This document shows positions 7,774 through 14,996 of a stretch of DNA of 36,592 nt, one piece after another (positions within the stretch are counted from its first letter, which is position 1; every line of letters begins with the position of its first letter). Origin of the DNA: Actinomycetota bacterium (GTDB lineage: Bacteria > Actinomycetota > Thermoleophilia > Solirubrobacterales > Solirubrobacteraceae); contig WLOB01000004.1 of NCBI GenBank assembly GCA_009699505.1, positions 1-36,592 on the forward strand, written 5' to 3'. The notes below the pieces were generated by a model. It was not told the origin of the DNA and did not search any database. It was given only the letters and a program-made list of their open reading frames with translations. Both the position numbers and the translations under genes were made by a program.

Positions 7774-8538
7774 TCAGCGGCGGTCGATGCCGTCGGTGGA
7801 GTCGGTGTCGATGCGCTCCTTGCGGAGCTCCTCGTTGACCTGGACCTCGTCCTGGACGACGTCCTTCTCGAGCCTGACGCGCTCCTTCGGGACGGCGGTC
7901 TTCTCGACGACGGGCTCTTCGGCGTGGAGCGTGACCTCGTGCTCCTCCTCCGAGATCGCGGGGCCGTCGGTGGCGGAGCCGACGTTCTGGTGGGTGATCG
8001 GCTCGCGCTCGAGGCGGACCTCTTCGTGCGAGACCGGGACGGTCTCGGTGACGTTCTCGGTGACGACGTGCTTGCGCAGGCGGACCGTGCCGGCCTCGCG
8101 CTCGGTGGTGCCGACGCGCAGCTCCTCCTCGGAGCGTGTCATCGCGTCGTCGGTGTTCGGGCCCGACGTGTCGTGGCCGGCGCCGCGGCCAGTGGTGTGG
8201 CCGTCGGTGTGGGTGTGCTCCTCGTAGTCGGTGCGGCCGTAGTAGCGGAAGAGCTCGGCCTCCTCCTGCGGGGAGAGGTGCTGGCCGCCGTCGATGTTCG
8301 GGGCGCCCTTGACCTTGTCCTTGTCAAACGGCACCGTCACGGTGTCGCCGGTGGTGGTCGCCTCGGCGATCGGCACGAAGGAGGACTTCGTGCCGAAGAG
8401 GCCGGTGTTGACCAGCGCCCACTCGGGCTGGCCGGTGCGGTCGTCGAGGTAGATCTCGTGGACCTTGCCGATCTTGTGGCCGTCGGGGCCCTCGACCGTG
8501 CGGCCGGTCCAGTCCTGGATCTCGTTGCTCGTCGGCAT
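7774..8538 (-). CDS. PRC-barrel / DUF2382 (YsnF/AvaK-type) stress protein
   Basis: A 254-aa protein. The N-terminal PRC-barrel (residues about 5-80) includes GRTVEGPDGHKIGKVHEIYLDD, WALVNTGLFGTKSSFVP and VTVPFDKDKVKGAP. FRYYGR follows, then an acidic, His-rich linker. The C-terminal DUF2382 half runs from about residue 130 (SEEELRVGTTEREAGTVRLRKHVVTE, then VPVSHEEVRLEREP and VRLEKDVV). Such proteins are linked to general stress and storage-granule or surface roles, with unknown biochemistry. The paralogue at 12294-13091 shares every block. A SigF-like promoter and a strong terminator frame the gene as a single transcript. Confidence 0.92.
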   Translation of the reverse strand: MPTSNEIQDWTGRTVEGPDGHKIGKVHEIYLDDRTGQPEWALVNTGLFGTKSSFVPIAEATTTGDTVTVPFDKDKVKGAPNIDGGQHLSPQEEAELFRYYGRTDYEEHTHTDGHTTGRGAGHDTSGPNTDDAMTRSEEELRVGTTEREAGTVRLRKHVVTENVTETVPVSHEEVRLEREPITHQNVGSATDGPAISEEEHEVTLHAEEPVVEKTAVPKERVRLEKDVVQDEVQVNEELRKERIDTDSTDGIDRR

Positions 8539-8700
8539 CGTGTTCTCGTTTCGCTCAGGGATGGCGGATGGGCACGCGGCGATGCGTCGGCAGCGCCGTC
8601 GTGGTCATGCGGATGCACCGTTCGCGGTCTTCGCGGTCGGATGAGAGGTGGCCCCGAGGGGCCGGACAGGCATCGAATGCTGATGCTTCTGTGCTCTTCC

Positions 8701-8724
8701 TTACCCAACCTCCGGGGCACAAAC
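8701..8724 (-). promoter_or_regulatory. SigF/SigB-type promoter for the PRC-barrel gene
   Basis: Reading the minus strand, GTTTG (8724-8720) is followed by GGGTAA (8706-8701), with exactly 14 bases between GTTT and GGGTA. This matches the GTTT-N14-16-GGGTA class recognised by SigB/SigF/SigG-type factors, one of which is encoded at 27951-28721. The predicted leader is about 155 bases. Confidence 0.65.
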
Positions 8725-8841
8725 GCGACATCACAAAATGTCTTCGGATCCCCGCCCGCGGCAGACAAATACCCACATCGTTAGGCGGCTCTACGACCGG
8801 AGGAGCCATCTGCCATACCGCCGCCTGGGGCGGTTGTGGAA

Positions 8842-8863
8842 CACGGTGTTCTGTTTCACCGTG
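8842..8863. promoter_or_regulatory. Candidate operator (inverted repeat) before the TetR-HTH phosphatase
   Basis: Arms CACGGTG (8842-8848) and CACCGTG (8857-8863) have an 8-base spacer. It overlaps a second palindrome, GAACAC-G-GTGTTC. The site ends 36 bases before the chosen ATG. TetR-type HTH proteins commonly bind such sites near their own genes, so autoregulation is plausible. Confidence 0.4.
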
Positions 8864-8899
8864 GTTAACTGCGTCAATGACGGCCGAGATGCATCGCTG

Positions 8900-10324
8900 A
8901 TGAACGACGAGGAGGAGCGTCCGGCCGTTCGGCGCCGACGACGCAGTGACGCAGCGCTCAATCGCGCGCGGATCCTGCACGAGGCCGCCGGGGCGCTGGC
9001 CCGCGACCCCGACGTCGGGATCGCGGAGATCGCGGCTGCGGCGGGGATCAGCCGCGGCACGATCTACCGGCATTTCCCCAACCGCGACGAGCTGCTCGAC
9101 GCGGTCCGCCGGCAGGCCCGTGATGACCGCGAGCTCAACGAGGACGACGCACTGCGCCCCGCCGGCGAGTTGGCGAACACCACGCCGACGCCGCTGTCGG
9201 TGACCGAGGTCCTCAACCGCGTGCCGCCGTTTCAGCTGGCCGAGCAGATCATCGCCGAGGCGCAGCGGATCGACGGGGTCGCGTCCGCGGCGGTCTACCT
9301 CGTCGACCTCGACGGCACGAGCATGCAGCGCCTGGCCGGCGCCGCGACCTTCCCGGACGCGATCTCGGTCCCGCTCGCGGTTGGACCCGAGATCCCGCGG
9401 GAGGGCATCGAGCCGCTGCGCGCGCGGATTGATGAAGCGCTCCCGGGCACCGCGGTCGCGCCCTTGCTGCTTCGCGGTCGGGCGGTCGGGGTGCTGATGG
9501 CCGTCGGTCCGGCGGACGACGCGATCCGCGATCTCGCGCGCGAAGCCGCGGTGGCGCTGGCCCTGGCGGGCGACTACACCGACGCGATCGAGACCGGCCA
9601 GCGGCTGCACCCGATCTCCGCCGCCGCAGAGATCCAGCAGATCCTGCTGCCCCCGCGCCTCGTGCGGATCACCGGGGCGACGCTCGCGGGCAACGTGCTT
9701 CCGGGGTACGAGATCGGTGGGGACTGGTTCGACTACGCAGAGAACGCGGACTGCACCTGGGTCGGGCTCGCCGACGTCGACGGCACCGGCGACTTCGCCT
9801 CCGCCGTCGCCGCCGTGCTGCTCGGCGCGTTCCGCGCGGCCCGGCACCGGAGCGATGACCCCGCCGGCGCGATGCGTGCGTTGCACGACGTCCTCGCGGG
9901 CCTCCCTGCCAAGACGGGTGGTGCGACCGCGACGATCGCGACGTGGAACGCGCCGGCGTCGTTGTTTCGTTGGGTGACGGCGGGGGAGATCCCGCCGATG
10001 CTGATCGACGCCGACGGCGCCATGGAGCTCCTCGACGCCGGCCTGCCGCGCCTCGGCAATCCGGAGATGCCGAACGAGCTTGCGGTGCACGAGCGGCGGC
10101 TGCAGCCGGGTGAGCGGCTGCTGCTGCTCTCCGACGGGCTGCTCGGACGCAAGACCCGCGACGGCGGAACCCTCGGCACCGCCGGCGTTCACGCGGCAGC
10201 GATCAAGGCGCCGCAAATTTCGGCGGCCGGAACGCTCCGAGCGATCGAGGACGTCGTCCGCGAGAACGTGAAGGACCCGCTGGGTGATGACGCAACCCTC
10301 GTCGTCCTGGTCCCCAACCCCTGA
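8900..10324 (+). CDS. TetR-type HTH / GAF-like / SpoIIE-PP2C phosphatase fusion
   Basis: A 474-aa protein. Residues about 15-68 form a TetR-family HTH: ALNRARILHEAAGALARDP, then IAEIAAAAGISRGTIYRHFPNRDELL. A GAF-like sensory region spans about 105-235 (FQLAEQIIAEAQRIDGVASAAVYLVD, VAPLLLRGRAVGVLMAVGP). A PP2C/SpoIIE phosphatase follows with GGDWFD near 273, ADVDGTGD near 290, LLLLSDGLL near 410 and DDATLVVL near 463. These Asp residues are the metal ligands of the family. RsbU/SpoIIE phosphatases dephosphorylate anti-sigma-factor antagonists. A DNA-binding TetR head on such an enzyme is unusual. The ATG at 8900 was chosen because upstream codons look noncoding and overlap a palindrome. Confidence 0.85.
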   Translation: MNDEEERPAVRRRRRSDAALNRARILHEAAGALARDPDVGIAEIAAAAGISRGTIYRHFPNRDELLDAVRRQARDDRELNEDDALRPAGELANTTPTPLSVTEVLNRVPPFQLAEQIIAEAQRIDGVASAAVYLVDLDGTSMQRLAGAATFPDAISVPLAVGPEIPREGIEPLRARIDEALPGTAVAPLLLRGRAVGVLMAVGPADDAIRDLAREAAVALALAGDYTDAIETGQRLHPISAAAEIQQILLPPRLVRITGATLAGNVLPGYEIGGDWFDYAENADCTWVGLADVDGTGDFASAVAAVLLGAFRAARHRSDDPAGAMRALHDVLAGLPAKTGGATATIATWNAPASLFRWVTAGEIPPMLIDADGAMELLDAGLPRLGNPEMPNELAVHERRLQPGERLLLLSDGLLGRKTRDGGTLGTAGVHAAAIKAPQISAAGTLRAIEDVVRENVKDPLGDDATLVVLVPNP

Positions 10325-10386
10325 CCGGAAACGCACCGTTGGCCGCGGTCACCGGTGAACCGCCCGGTGGCTCGGCGGTGCGGAGT

Positions 10387-10413
10387 GGTCGCCCACCCGA
10401 GGGGCGGGCGACC
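10387..10413. terminator. Bidirectional terminator between convergent genes
   Basis: Arms GGTCGCCC and GGGCGACC (8 bp) continue past one mismatch into CCC/GGG around a 3-base GAG loop. It lies between the + phosphatase stop (10324) and the - DUF3618 stop (10424), so it can serve both transcripts. Confidence 0.75.
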
Positions 10414-10423
10414 TTCCGGTGGA

Positions 10424-11071
10424 TCAGGTGGCGTTGGGCGCCTGGTCCCTGACGTCGGACGCAGCGGACTGCGCCTGGTCCTTCGCTTCGTCCTTGACCT
10501 GCTCGGCGTGCTCCTGCCCGCTCTGCTGAGCCGTCTCCTTCACGTCGGCCACGGCGGTCTGCGCCGTGTCCTTCGCGTCGTTGACGGCCTGCTCGACGTG
10601 CTCGCCGGCGGTCTGGGCGACCTCCTGGGCGACCTGCTTGCCGTGGTCGATCGCGGTGGATGCGGTCTCCTCGACGGACTGCCGGACACTCTGCGCCGCC
10701 GGCCCGATCTGCTCCTGCTCAACCCTGGTGGTCGGGATCAGGAGACCGGCGACAAACCCGATCGCGGCTGCGCCGATGGCGAGGCCGAGGGGGTTGTCCT
10801 GCGCCATCCCGCCGGCGCGGCGGGCCTGCTGCTTGACCTGCCCCTTGTCGGGGGTGGCGTCGGAGACCGTGGACGCGTGGTCCTGGACCGTCCCGGCGAT
10901 GCTGTCGGTGACGCCCCCGATCCTGGTCTTGACGGCGCTGACGCGCTCTCCGACGGCGTCCTTGGTGCGGGCGGGCACGTCGGCCTTGTACGCCAGCGCG
11001 TCGGCGGTCTCGCCGAGGCGCTCGCGGGTCTGCTCTACCTCGTTGCGGATGTCCCGCGCGTCTTCGCCCAT
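10424..11071 (-). CDS. DUF3618 family membrane-associated protein
   Basis: This 215-aa protein starts with the DUF3618 signature (ARDIRNEVEQTRERLGETADALAYKADVPARTKDAV). A heptad-rich helical region follows, then one membrane segment (LGLAIGAAAIGFVAGLLIP near residues 96-114). The C-terminal tail is a long Ala/Gln/Glu/Lys-rich helix with repeats of the LEA/apolipophorin kind (AVNDAKDTAQTAVADVKETAQ). DUF3618 proteins usually sit beside holin-superfamily III proteins in actinobacteria and are thought to be envelope-associated. Here its start overlaps the end of the holin-type gene by 37 bases. It is the last gene of a three-gene operon. Confidence 0.88.
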   Translation of the reverse strand: MGEDARDIRNEVEQTRERLGETADALAYKADVPARTKDAVGERVSAVKTRIGGVTDSIAGTVQDHASTVSDATPDKGQVKQQARRAGGMAQDNPLGLAIGAAAIGFVAGLLIPTTRVEQEQIGPAAQSVRQSVEETASTAIDHGKQVAQEVAQTAGEHVEQAVNDAKDTAQTAVADVKETAQQSGQEHAEQVKDEAKDQAQSAASDVRDQAPNAT

Positions 11072-11466
11072 TCGACATCCTCCTTCACGGTCTCGATGGT
11101 CTGCTCAGGAACTGGGGGTGTCGCCTTCTGGATCCGGCCCTTCCCCAACAGGCCGGCCACTGCCGCGATCACGAGGTAGATGACCATCACGATCGCCGCA
11201 GCGATCCACGTCTTCATCCCGGTCGAAAGCAGCGCGATCAGCAGCGTCGTGAACGCCGCGAACGCGAAGAACGCAAACAGTGCGGCCGCGCCGATCAGAC
11301 CAGCGCCGGCTCCGAGCTGCTTGCCCTTGGCGGTCATCTCCGTCTTGGCGAGCTCGATCTCGAGCTTCACCAGCTGCGACGTGTCCTCCGACAGGCGCTT
11401 GAACAGCTCGCCGGCCGGGGCGCCGCGCAGCTCGTCCTGCGTGGGATGCTGGTCGGGGGTACTCAT
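11035..11466 (-). CDS. Phage holin superfamily III (actinobacterial Act_PHS) membrane protein
   Basis: A 143-aa protein. An amphipathic N-terminal helix (AGELFKRLSEDTSQLVKLEIELAKTEM) precedes KGKQLGAGAGLIGAAALFAFFAFAAF and IAAAIVMVIYLVIAAVAGLLG, two long hydrophobic hairpins. This is the typical Act_PHS layout. Despite the name these proteins are chromosomal envelope proteins with no shown lytic role. The tail (EQTIETVKEDVEWAKTR) is also typical. The ATG overlaps the upstream stop by one base (TGATG), so translation is coupled to the gene at 11466-12071. The downstream DUF3618 gene overlaps its 3' end. Confidence 0.88.
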   Translation of the reverse strand: MSTPDQHPTQDELRGAPAGELFKRLSEDTSQLVKLEIELAKTEMTAKGKQLGAGAGLIGAAALFAFFAFAAFTTLLIALLSTGMKTWIAAAIVMVIYLVIAAVAGLLGKGRIQKATPPVPEQTIETVKEDVEWAKTRGTSATR

Positions 11467-12071
11467 CACGACCCCAGCGGGTTGGCGGGCGTCCCCGTAG
11501 GCGACGTGTACCCCGGCGCCGGAGTCGTCGCCCGCGGCGCTCCGTCCGCGACCGGCGTCGGCGACGGGGTCGGAGAGGTCAGCTGCGGCGCCGACGGGCC
11601 ACTGGTGCTGCGGGAGATCGTGCGCTCTGCACTGGAGGCCTTCAGCGCCCGCGACGCCGCGAACCCGACCGCCAGGCCGCCCAGCGCGGCGGCCCACGGG
11701 TTGCGGCGCGCGAAGCCCTCAAGATCGCTGAGGAGCGACTGGCCGTCGGTGCGCTGCAGGTACGACCCGGCCTTCTCGACCTGCAGGGCGGCCTGGTCGG
11801 CGAGCTTCGCCGGCGCGTCGTTGCCCTGCTCGCGCAGGTGGTCGCTGATGGACCGCAGGTCCCCTGCGGTCGCGGTCGCGCGCTCCCCGGCCTGGGTGGA
11901 GCGCTCGTCCAGCTGCGCATGGATCTGGCTCTTGGCCTGCCCGGCGGCATCCTGCGCCTTGGCCTGCGCCTGGCCGGCGGCGTCGGCCGCCTTGTCCTTC
12001 GCCGCGTCCGCGGCGTCGGAGGCCTTCGCCTTCGCGTCGTGGGTACTGCTCGAAGTGGTCTGCTCTGCCAT
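11466..12071 (-). CDS. Ala-rich coiled-coil protein with one membrane segment
   Basis: A 201-aa protein. The first 50 residues are an Ala/Lys/Asp/Gln repeat helix of the LEA/apolipoprotein kind (DAADAAKDKAADAAGQ). A region typical of actinobacterial envelope operons follows (LRSISDHLREQGNDAPAKLADQAALQVEKAGSYLQ), then FARRNPWAAALGGLAVGFAASRAL, a short hydrophobic hairpin near residues 125-145. The tail is Pro/Thr/Ser-rich and probably disordered. It is the first gene of the operon with the holin-type and DUF3618 genes, with a one-base overlap at its end. Function is unknown; a stress-related membrane or nucleoid-proximal role is only a guess. Confidence 0.75.
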   Translation of the reverse strand: MAEQTTSSSTHDAKAKASDAADAAKDKAADAAGQAQAKAQDAAGQAKSQIHAQLDERSTQAGERATATAGDLRSISDHLREQGNDAPAKLADQAALQVEKAGSYLQRTDGQSLLSDLEGFARRNPWAAALGGLAVGFAASRALKASSAERTISRSTSGPSAPQLTSPTPSPTPVADGAPRATTPAPGYTSPTGTPANPLGS

Positions 12072-12293
12072 CCGAAACGTCCTCGTCGAGATCTCTCGCC
12101 ACCAGAGGACCCGGCGGCGCCTGCACCCCGGACTACCCGACACCGCAGCCAATAAGCGCAACCCCGAGATCGACGGCCCCACGACGCGCGAAGCGGTACG
12201 GGGACCGGTCGGCGGGTAGCTGCCGCCGACACCGGCAACCGGCTGTCTCGACCAGAGCGCGCCGGACCGTTCCTTCGAGACGAGAGAGCCCCC

Positions 12294-13091
12294 ATGCCCA
12301 CCATCGACGAGGTCCGCGCCTGGCGCGGCCGCCACGTGATCGGAAACGACGGCCACAAGATCGGCACGATCGACGAGCTGTACGCCGACGACGAGACCGG
12401 CAGCCCCGCGTGGGCACTGGTCCACACCGGCCTCTTCGGCCGCAAGTCGTCGTTCCTGCCGATCTCCGACGCCACCCAGGACGGCGACGACGTACGCGTC
12501 CCGTTCGACAAAACGTTCGTCAAAGACGCGCCCGGTATCGACCCCGACGGCCACCTCAGCCCCGCCGAAGAGGACGAGCTGTTCCGCTACTACGGCCGCC
12601 CCGCGGCCCCCCAGGACGCCGACCCGCAGCACCCCGACGAGTCGGTGGCGCAGGACGTCGCCCCCGCGGGGCACGTCGAGCAGGCCGAGACGCCCGGCGG
12701 GCTGCCCGGCCGCGCTCGCGACGTCGACGGTGCAATGACGTTGTCGGAGGAGCAGGTGGAGGTCGGCACGCGTGAGCTGCCCGCCATGAAGGTCCGGATG
12801 CGGAAGGTCACCGTCACCGAGAACGTGCAGATGACTGTCCCCGTCACCCGCGAGGAAGTCCGCCTCGAGGAGGTCCCCTTCGACGCACCCGACGACCCCG
12901 ACACACTCCCCGACGGCGAAGTCACGCTCCGCCACGAGGTCCCGGTCGTGCAGACCCGCACCGTCGACAGCGAACGCGTCCGCCTCGAAAAAGACCGCGT
13001 CACCGACCAGGTCGAGATCACCGAACCTGTCCGACGCGAAGAGGTCGACGTGCACCACAACCGCATCGACGACACGACGCTGCCGACCTGA
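12294..13091 (+). CDS. PRC-barrel / DUF2382 stress protein, second paralogue
   Basis: A 265-aa protein with the same two-domain order as 7774-8538. The PRC-barrel comes first (GRHVIGNDGHKIGTIDELYADD, WALVHTGLFGRKSSFLP, VRVPFDKTFVKDAPG, then FRYYGRP). After a linker rich in Asp, Pro and Gln, DUF2382 begins near residue 145 (SEEQVEVGTRELPAMKVRMRKVTVTE, VPVTREEVRLEEVP, ERVRLEKDRVT). The gene is divergent from the coiled-coil/holin/DUF3618 operon across 222 bases. A GGTAC-N14-GGGTA sequence ending at 12215 could be a weaker SigF-type promoter. The ATG follows the purine-rich GACGAGAGAG. Confidence 0.92.
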   Translation: MPTIDEVRAWRGRHVIGNDGHKIGTIDELYADDETGSPAWALVHTGLFGRKSSFLPISDATQDGDDVRVPFDKTFVKDAPGIDPDGHLSPAEEDELFRYYGRPAAPQDADPQHPDESVAQDVAPAGHVEQAETPGGLPGRARDVDGAMTLSEEQVEVGTRELPAMKVRMRKVTVTENVQMTVPVTREEVRLEEVPFDAPDDPDTLPDGEVTLRHEVPVVQTRTVDSERVRLEKDRVTDQVEITEPVRREEVDVHHNRIDDTTLPT

Positions 13092-13106
13092 GCCCCGTTC
13101 TGGGGC
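13092..13106 (+). terminator. Small hairpin terminator after PRC-barrel gene 2
   Basis: Arms GCCCC and GGGGC with a 5-base loop begin immediately after the TGA stop at 13091. Confidence 0.5.
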
Positions 13107-13548
13107 GGGCCAGACTCGTTCGTACGCCCGCGCGGGCCGATGATCGCCCACGTCCCGGCAGACGATCCTTTCTGGGACGCCTGCGTTGCCCCCGGGGCCA
13201 ACCGGCCCGCGTCTCCCCTCGAACGCATGGTCCTCGTCTGTGGGGTTCTCCGGACAACGAACGTCCAGTTTGCCCTACGGAGGAAGTTGCAGTCAGACGA
13301 CAGGTGTTCATCTCGCGATCTCGCCAAGACGACGTACGCTTCGCTGCGGACGACAGGTTTGCCCAGCAGCACTCCCGCCTTGGGCGACAAGAAATCGCCG
13401 ACGCCACGATCGCGGCCACCGGGCCGTGTGCCGGGAGGATTCACCGAACCGCCGCATGGCGGGAGGATCGTCAACGACCGCACTAACGCTTCGAGCGCAC
13501 CCTTCGTGCGCCGCGGTGCATGGTGCGAGGAGCCAGCCAGGTACCGAT
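13107..13548. other. Intergenic stretch without a convincing gene
   Basis: About 440 bases. Open frames cross it on both strands but have no recognisable family and lack clear starts. An inverted pair, CGTCCC and GGGACG, occurs near 13151-13180. Overall base composition is slightly less GC-rich than the flanking genes. I see nothing else that can be supported. Confidence 0.4.
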
Positions 13549-13851
13549 GTGAGCAGCAAGACACCCGACCGCCGCCCGTCCGCTCGGCCCCTGCCGCGGC
13601 CGGACCGGACCCCGCCCGCAGTCTTCGTCGAACCCGCACCGTCACCGCTTGCTGCCGAGGAGCGCCAGCGCGTACTCCAGTCGCTGGAAGCCCTGCACCG
13701 CGTTCTCGGCCGAACGATGCGCACCCTGGACGCGTTCATAGCCCACGTTGGTGATGCTGCCAATGCGACAGACGACCGCCAGGTTCCGTCCGCACTCGCC
13801 TCACACATTCGAGGCCCCAGCGACCGAAACTCCGAAGATGACCCTCGGTGA
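13549..13851 (+). CDS. Hypothetical protein, 100 aa
   Basis: The GTG at 13549 opens a 100-aa frame. The first 35 residues are Pro/Arg-rich and likely disordered. A predicted amphipathic helix follows (AEERQRVLQSLEALHRVLGRTMRTLDAFIAHV, residues about 36-67), then a polar tail. No family is recognised. A GAGGAG sequence lies about 16 bases upstream, rather far for a ribosome-binding site. The end overlaps the next frame by 14 bases, which favours it being real and coupled, but coding status is uncertain. Confidence 0.4.
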   Translation: MSSKTPDRRPSARPLPRPDRTPPAVFVEPAPSPLAAEERQRVLQSLEALHRVLGRTMRTLDAFIAHVGDAANATDDRQVPSALASHIRGPSDRNSEDDPR

Positions 13852-14167
13852 CCGCTCTGCTCTGACGCCCGCCTCGAGCGGGCGGCAGAGCGGTGCGGTG
13901 GGTGATCGCGACAACCTCACGGAGCAGCAGCGAGCGTTGGTCAACGCAGCGCACGACGCGATCGTCTACTCGAAAGCGAAAGGCGCAGACGGCGTAGGTG
14001 ACCGCCGCCGTGCCGCCTTCAACGACGCCCACCGCCGATCGTCCGAAGCGATCGCCGCCGCCGCGGCCGCCGGCGTTCCCCGCGACGTCCTCGAAGCCAC
14101 GATCAAAACGGCAATGACCGACGAGCGACGCCCAGAAAGTCAAGCCACTGCTCGCCGGCGAACATGA
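13838..14167 (+). CDS. Hypothetical small helical protein, 109 aa
   Basis: The frame from ATG 13838 encodes a mostly helical, soluble protein: LTEQQRALVNAAHDAIVYSKAKG, then RRRAAFNDAHRRSSEAIAAAAAAGVPRDVLEATIKTA. The second half reads like a short HTH-containing helical bundle (SEAIAAAAAAGVPRDVLEATI), similar in rhythm to small phage or plasmid DNA-binding proteins. That reading is speculative and no family is recognised. It overlaps the 13549-13851 frame by 14 bases. Nothing is recognisable in the following 225 bases. Confidence 0.5.
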   Translation: MTLGDRSALTPASSGRQSGAVGDRDNLTEQQRALVNAAHDAIVYSKAKGADGVGDRRRAAFNDAHRRSSEAIAAAAAAGVPRDVLEATIKTAMTDERRPESQATARRRT

Positions 14168-14392
14168 CGCTTGAACCAACGAAGCCGAACAAGGCCGACC
14201 TCTGCATCGGGTCCGACCCGACGCGTGTAGTCGCCATGGCCTCCGGCAGCTACTCAACGGTCAGCGAGCGCGTAAGCACCTCAGCTGTCGTCTGATAACG
14301 GCTAGATCTGACGACGCCAGCGCGCCGGCGGCGTCCCGCTCAAGGATCGGCTGCCGGGGACGTCCGGTGATCGTCGAGCGTTCCGGGCGCGC

Positions 14393-14836
14393 CTACGCGG
14401 TTTCAAGAAGGCGTCGCGCCTGGCCGTAGACCCGGTCGGGTGTGGGGGTGCGGCGTGCGTGATCGTCGACGTCCGCGCGCTTGATGGTGAGTGCGAGTTC
14501 GCGGGCGCCGCCGCGCGGGGCGTCAAGGACGCGCCGCGTGTGGTCCAGGAGCGTCTCGCCGTCGCGTTTGGTCAGGAGCTCGAGCGCTCCGTACTCGTCG
14601 TCGTCGAGGCCGACAAGTAGCGCGACGTCGCCGGGGTCGTGCTCGGACCGCTCGGCGACGTCGTGGACGAACGCGACCGCACGGGCGCTGGTGGGGACGG
14701 TCTCGGCGACCCGCTGGACGTGCTCGATCATTGGCCGGCCATAGCGATCCTGCTGATCGCCGTGGACCCGCCGCGCGAGACGCGCCGCGCGACCGGTGGA
14801 CGTCAGCGACGCAGCGCCGTCGGAAGAACCGGCCAT
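14393..14836 (-). CDS. SpoT/MESH1-like HD-domain protein, cassette copy 1
   Basis: A 147-aa protein with the small HD phosphohydrolase layout. ARLARRVHGDQQDRYGRPMIEHVQRVAETV supplies the first His, AVAFVHDVAERSEHDPGDVALL the HD pair, and ELALTIKRADVDDHARR the final Asp of the H-HD-D metal site. The order and spacing (including LTKRDGE) resemble small alarmone hydrolases and related HD proteins. However, the HDxxED motif reads HDVAER: the Glu is present but the Asp is replaced by Arg. Activity against (p)ppGpp is therefore doubtful. It is divergent from the gene at 14997. The second copy at 32456-32899 differs at only four residues by my comparison. Confidence 0.8.
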   Translation of the reverse strand: MAGSSDGAASLTSTGRAARLARRVHGDQQDRYGRPMIEHVQRVAETVPTSARAVAFVHDVAERSEHDPGDVALLVGLDDDEYGALELLTKRDGETLLDHTRRVLDAPRGGARELALTIKRADVDDHARRTPTPDRVYGQARRLLETA

Positions 14837-14996
14837 GGCGCGACGGTAGCGAACCGCCCGCCCGCTCGCGCCCGAATGACCCGCTGCTTGCCCGCTCCCG
14901 CGGCCCCGGCGGTCGGCACTTCAGCGGCGTGCTTCACTGGATGCAAGCGATGGCAGGTCGCTGCCTCCTTGCGGGGGCCGTCGACGGGGCATCGAG

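Larger units (their letters stand above)
8539..8899. other. Divergent promoter region between PRC-barrel and TetR-phosphatase genes
   Basis: This stretch of 361 bases is read outward in both directions. It contains a SigF-like promoter facing the PRC-barrel gene (8701-8724) and an inverted repeat (8842-8863) just before the TetR-phosphatase gene. Local AT content is higher than in the flanking genes around 8725-8900. The ORF of the + gene stays open back to 8738, but that extension has no conserved sequence. Confidence 0.55.

Noticed and set aside
8738-8899. N-terminal extension of the TetR-phosphatase from an upstream ATG
   Set aside because: The 54 extra residues resemble no domain and would overlap the candidate operator and promoter region. 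The ATG at 8900 leads directly into the HTH.
11035-11466. Prophage lysis function for the holin-superfamily III gene
   Set aside because: The actinobacterial branch is chromosomal and linked to DUF3618 genes. No endolysin or other phage gene is present.
13140-13754. 204-aa plus-strand frame after the second PRC-barrel gene
   Set aside because: Mixed composition with no family, and it overlaps the better-supported 13549-13851 frame in another phase.
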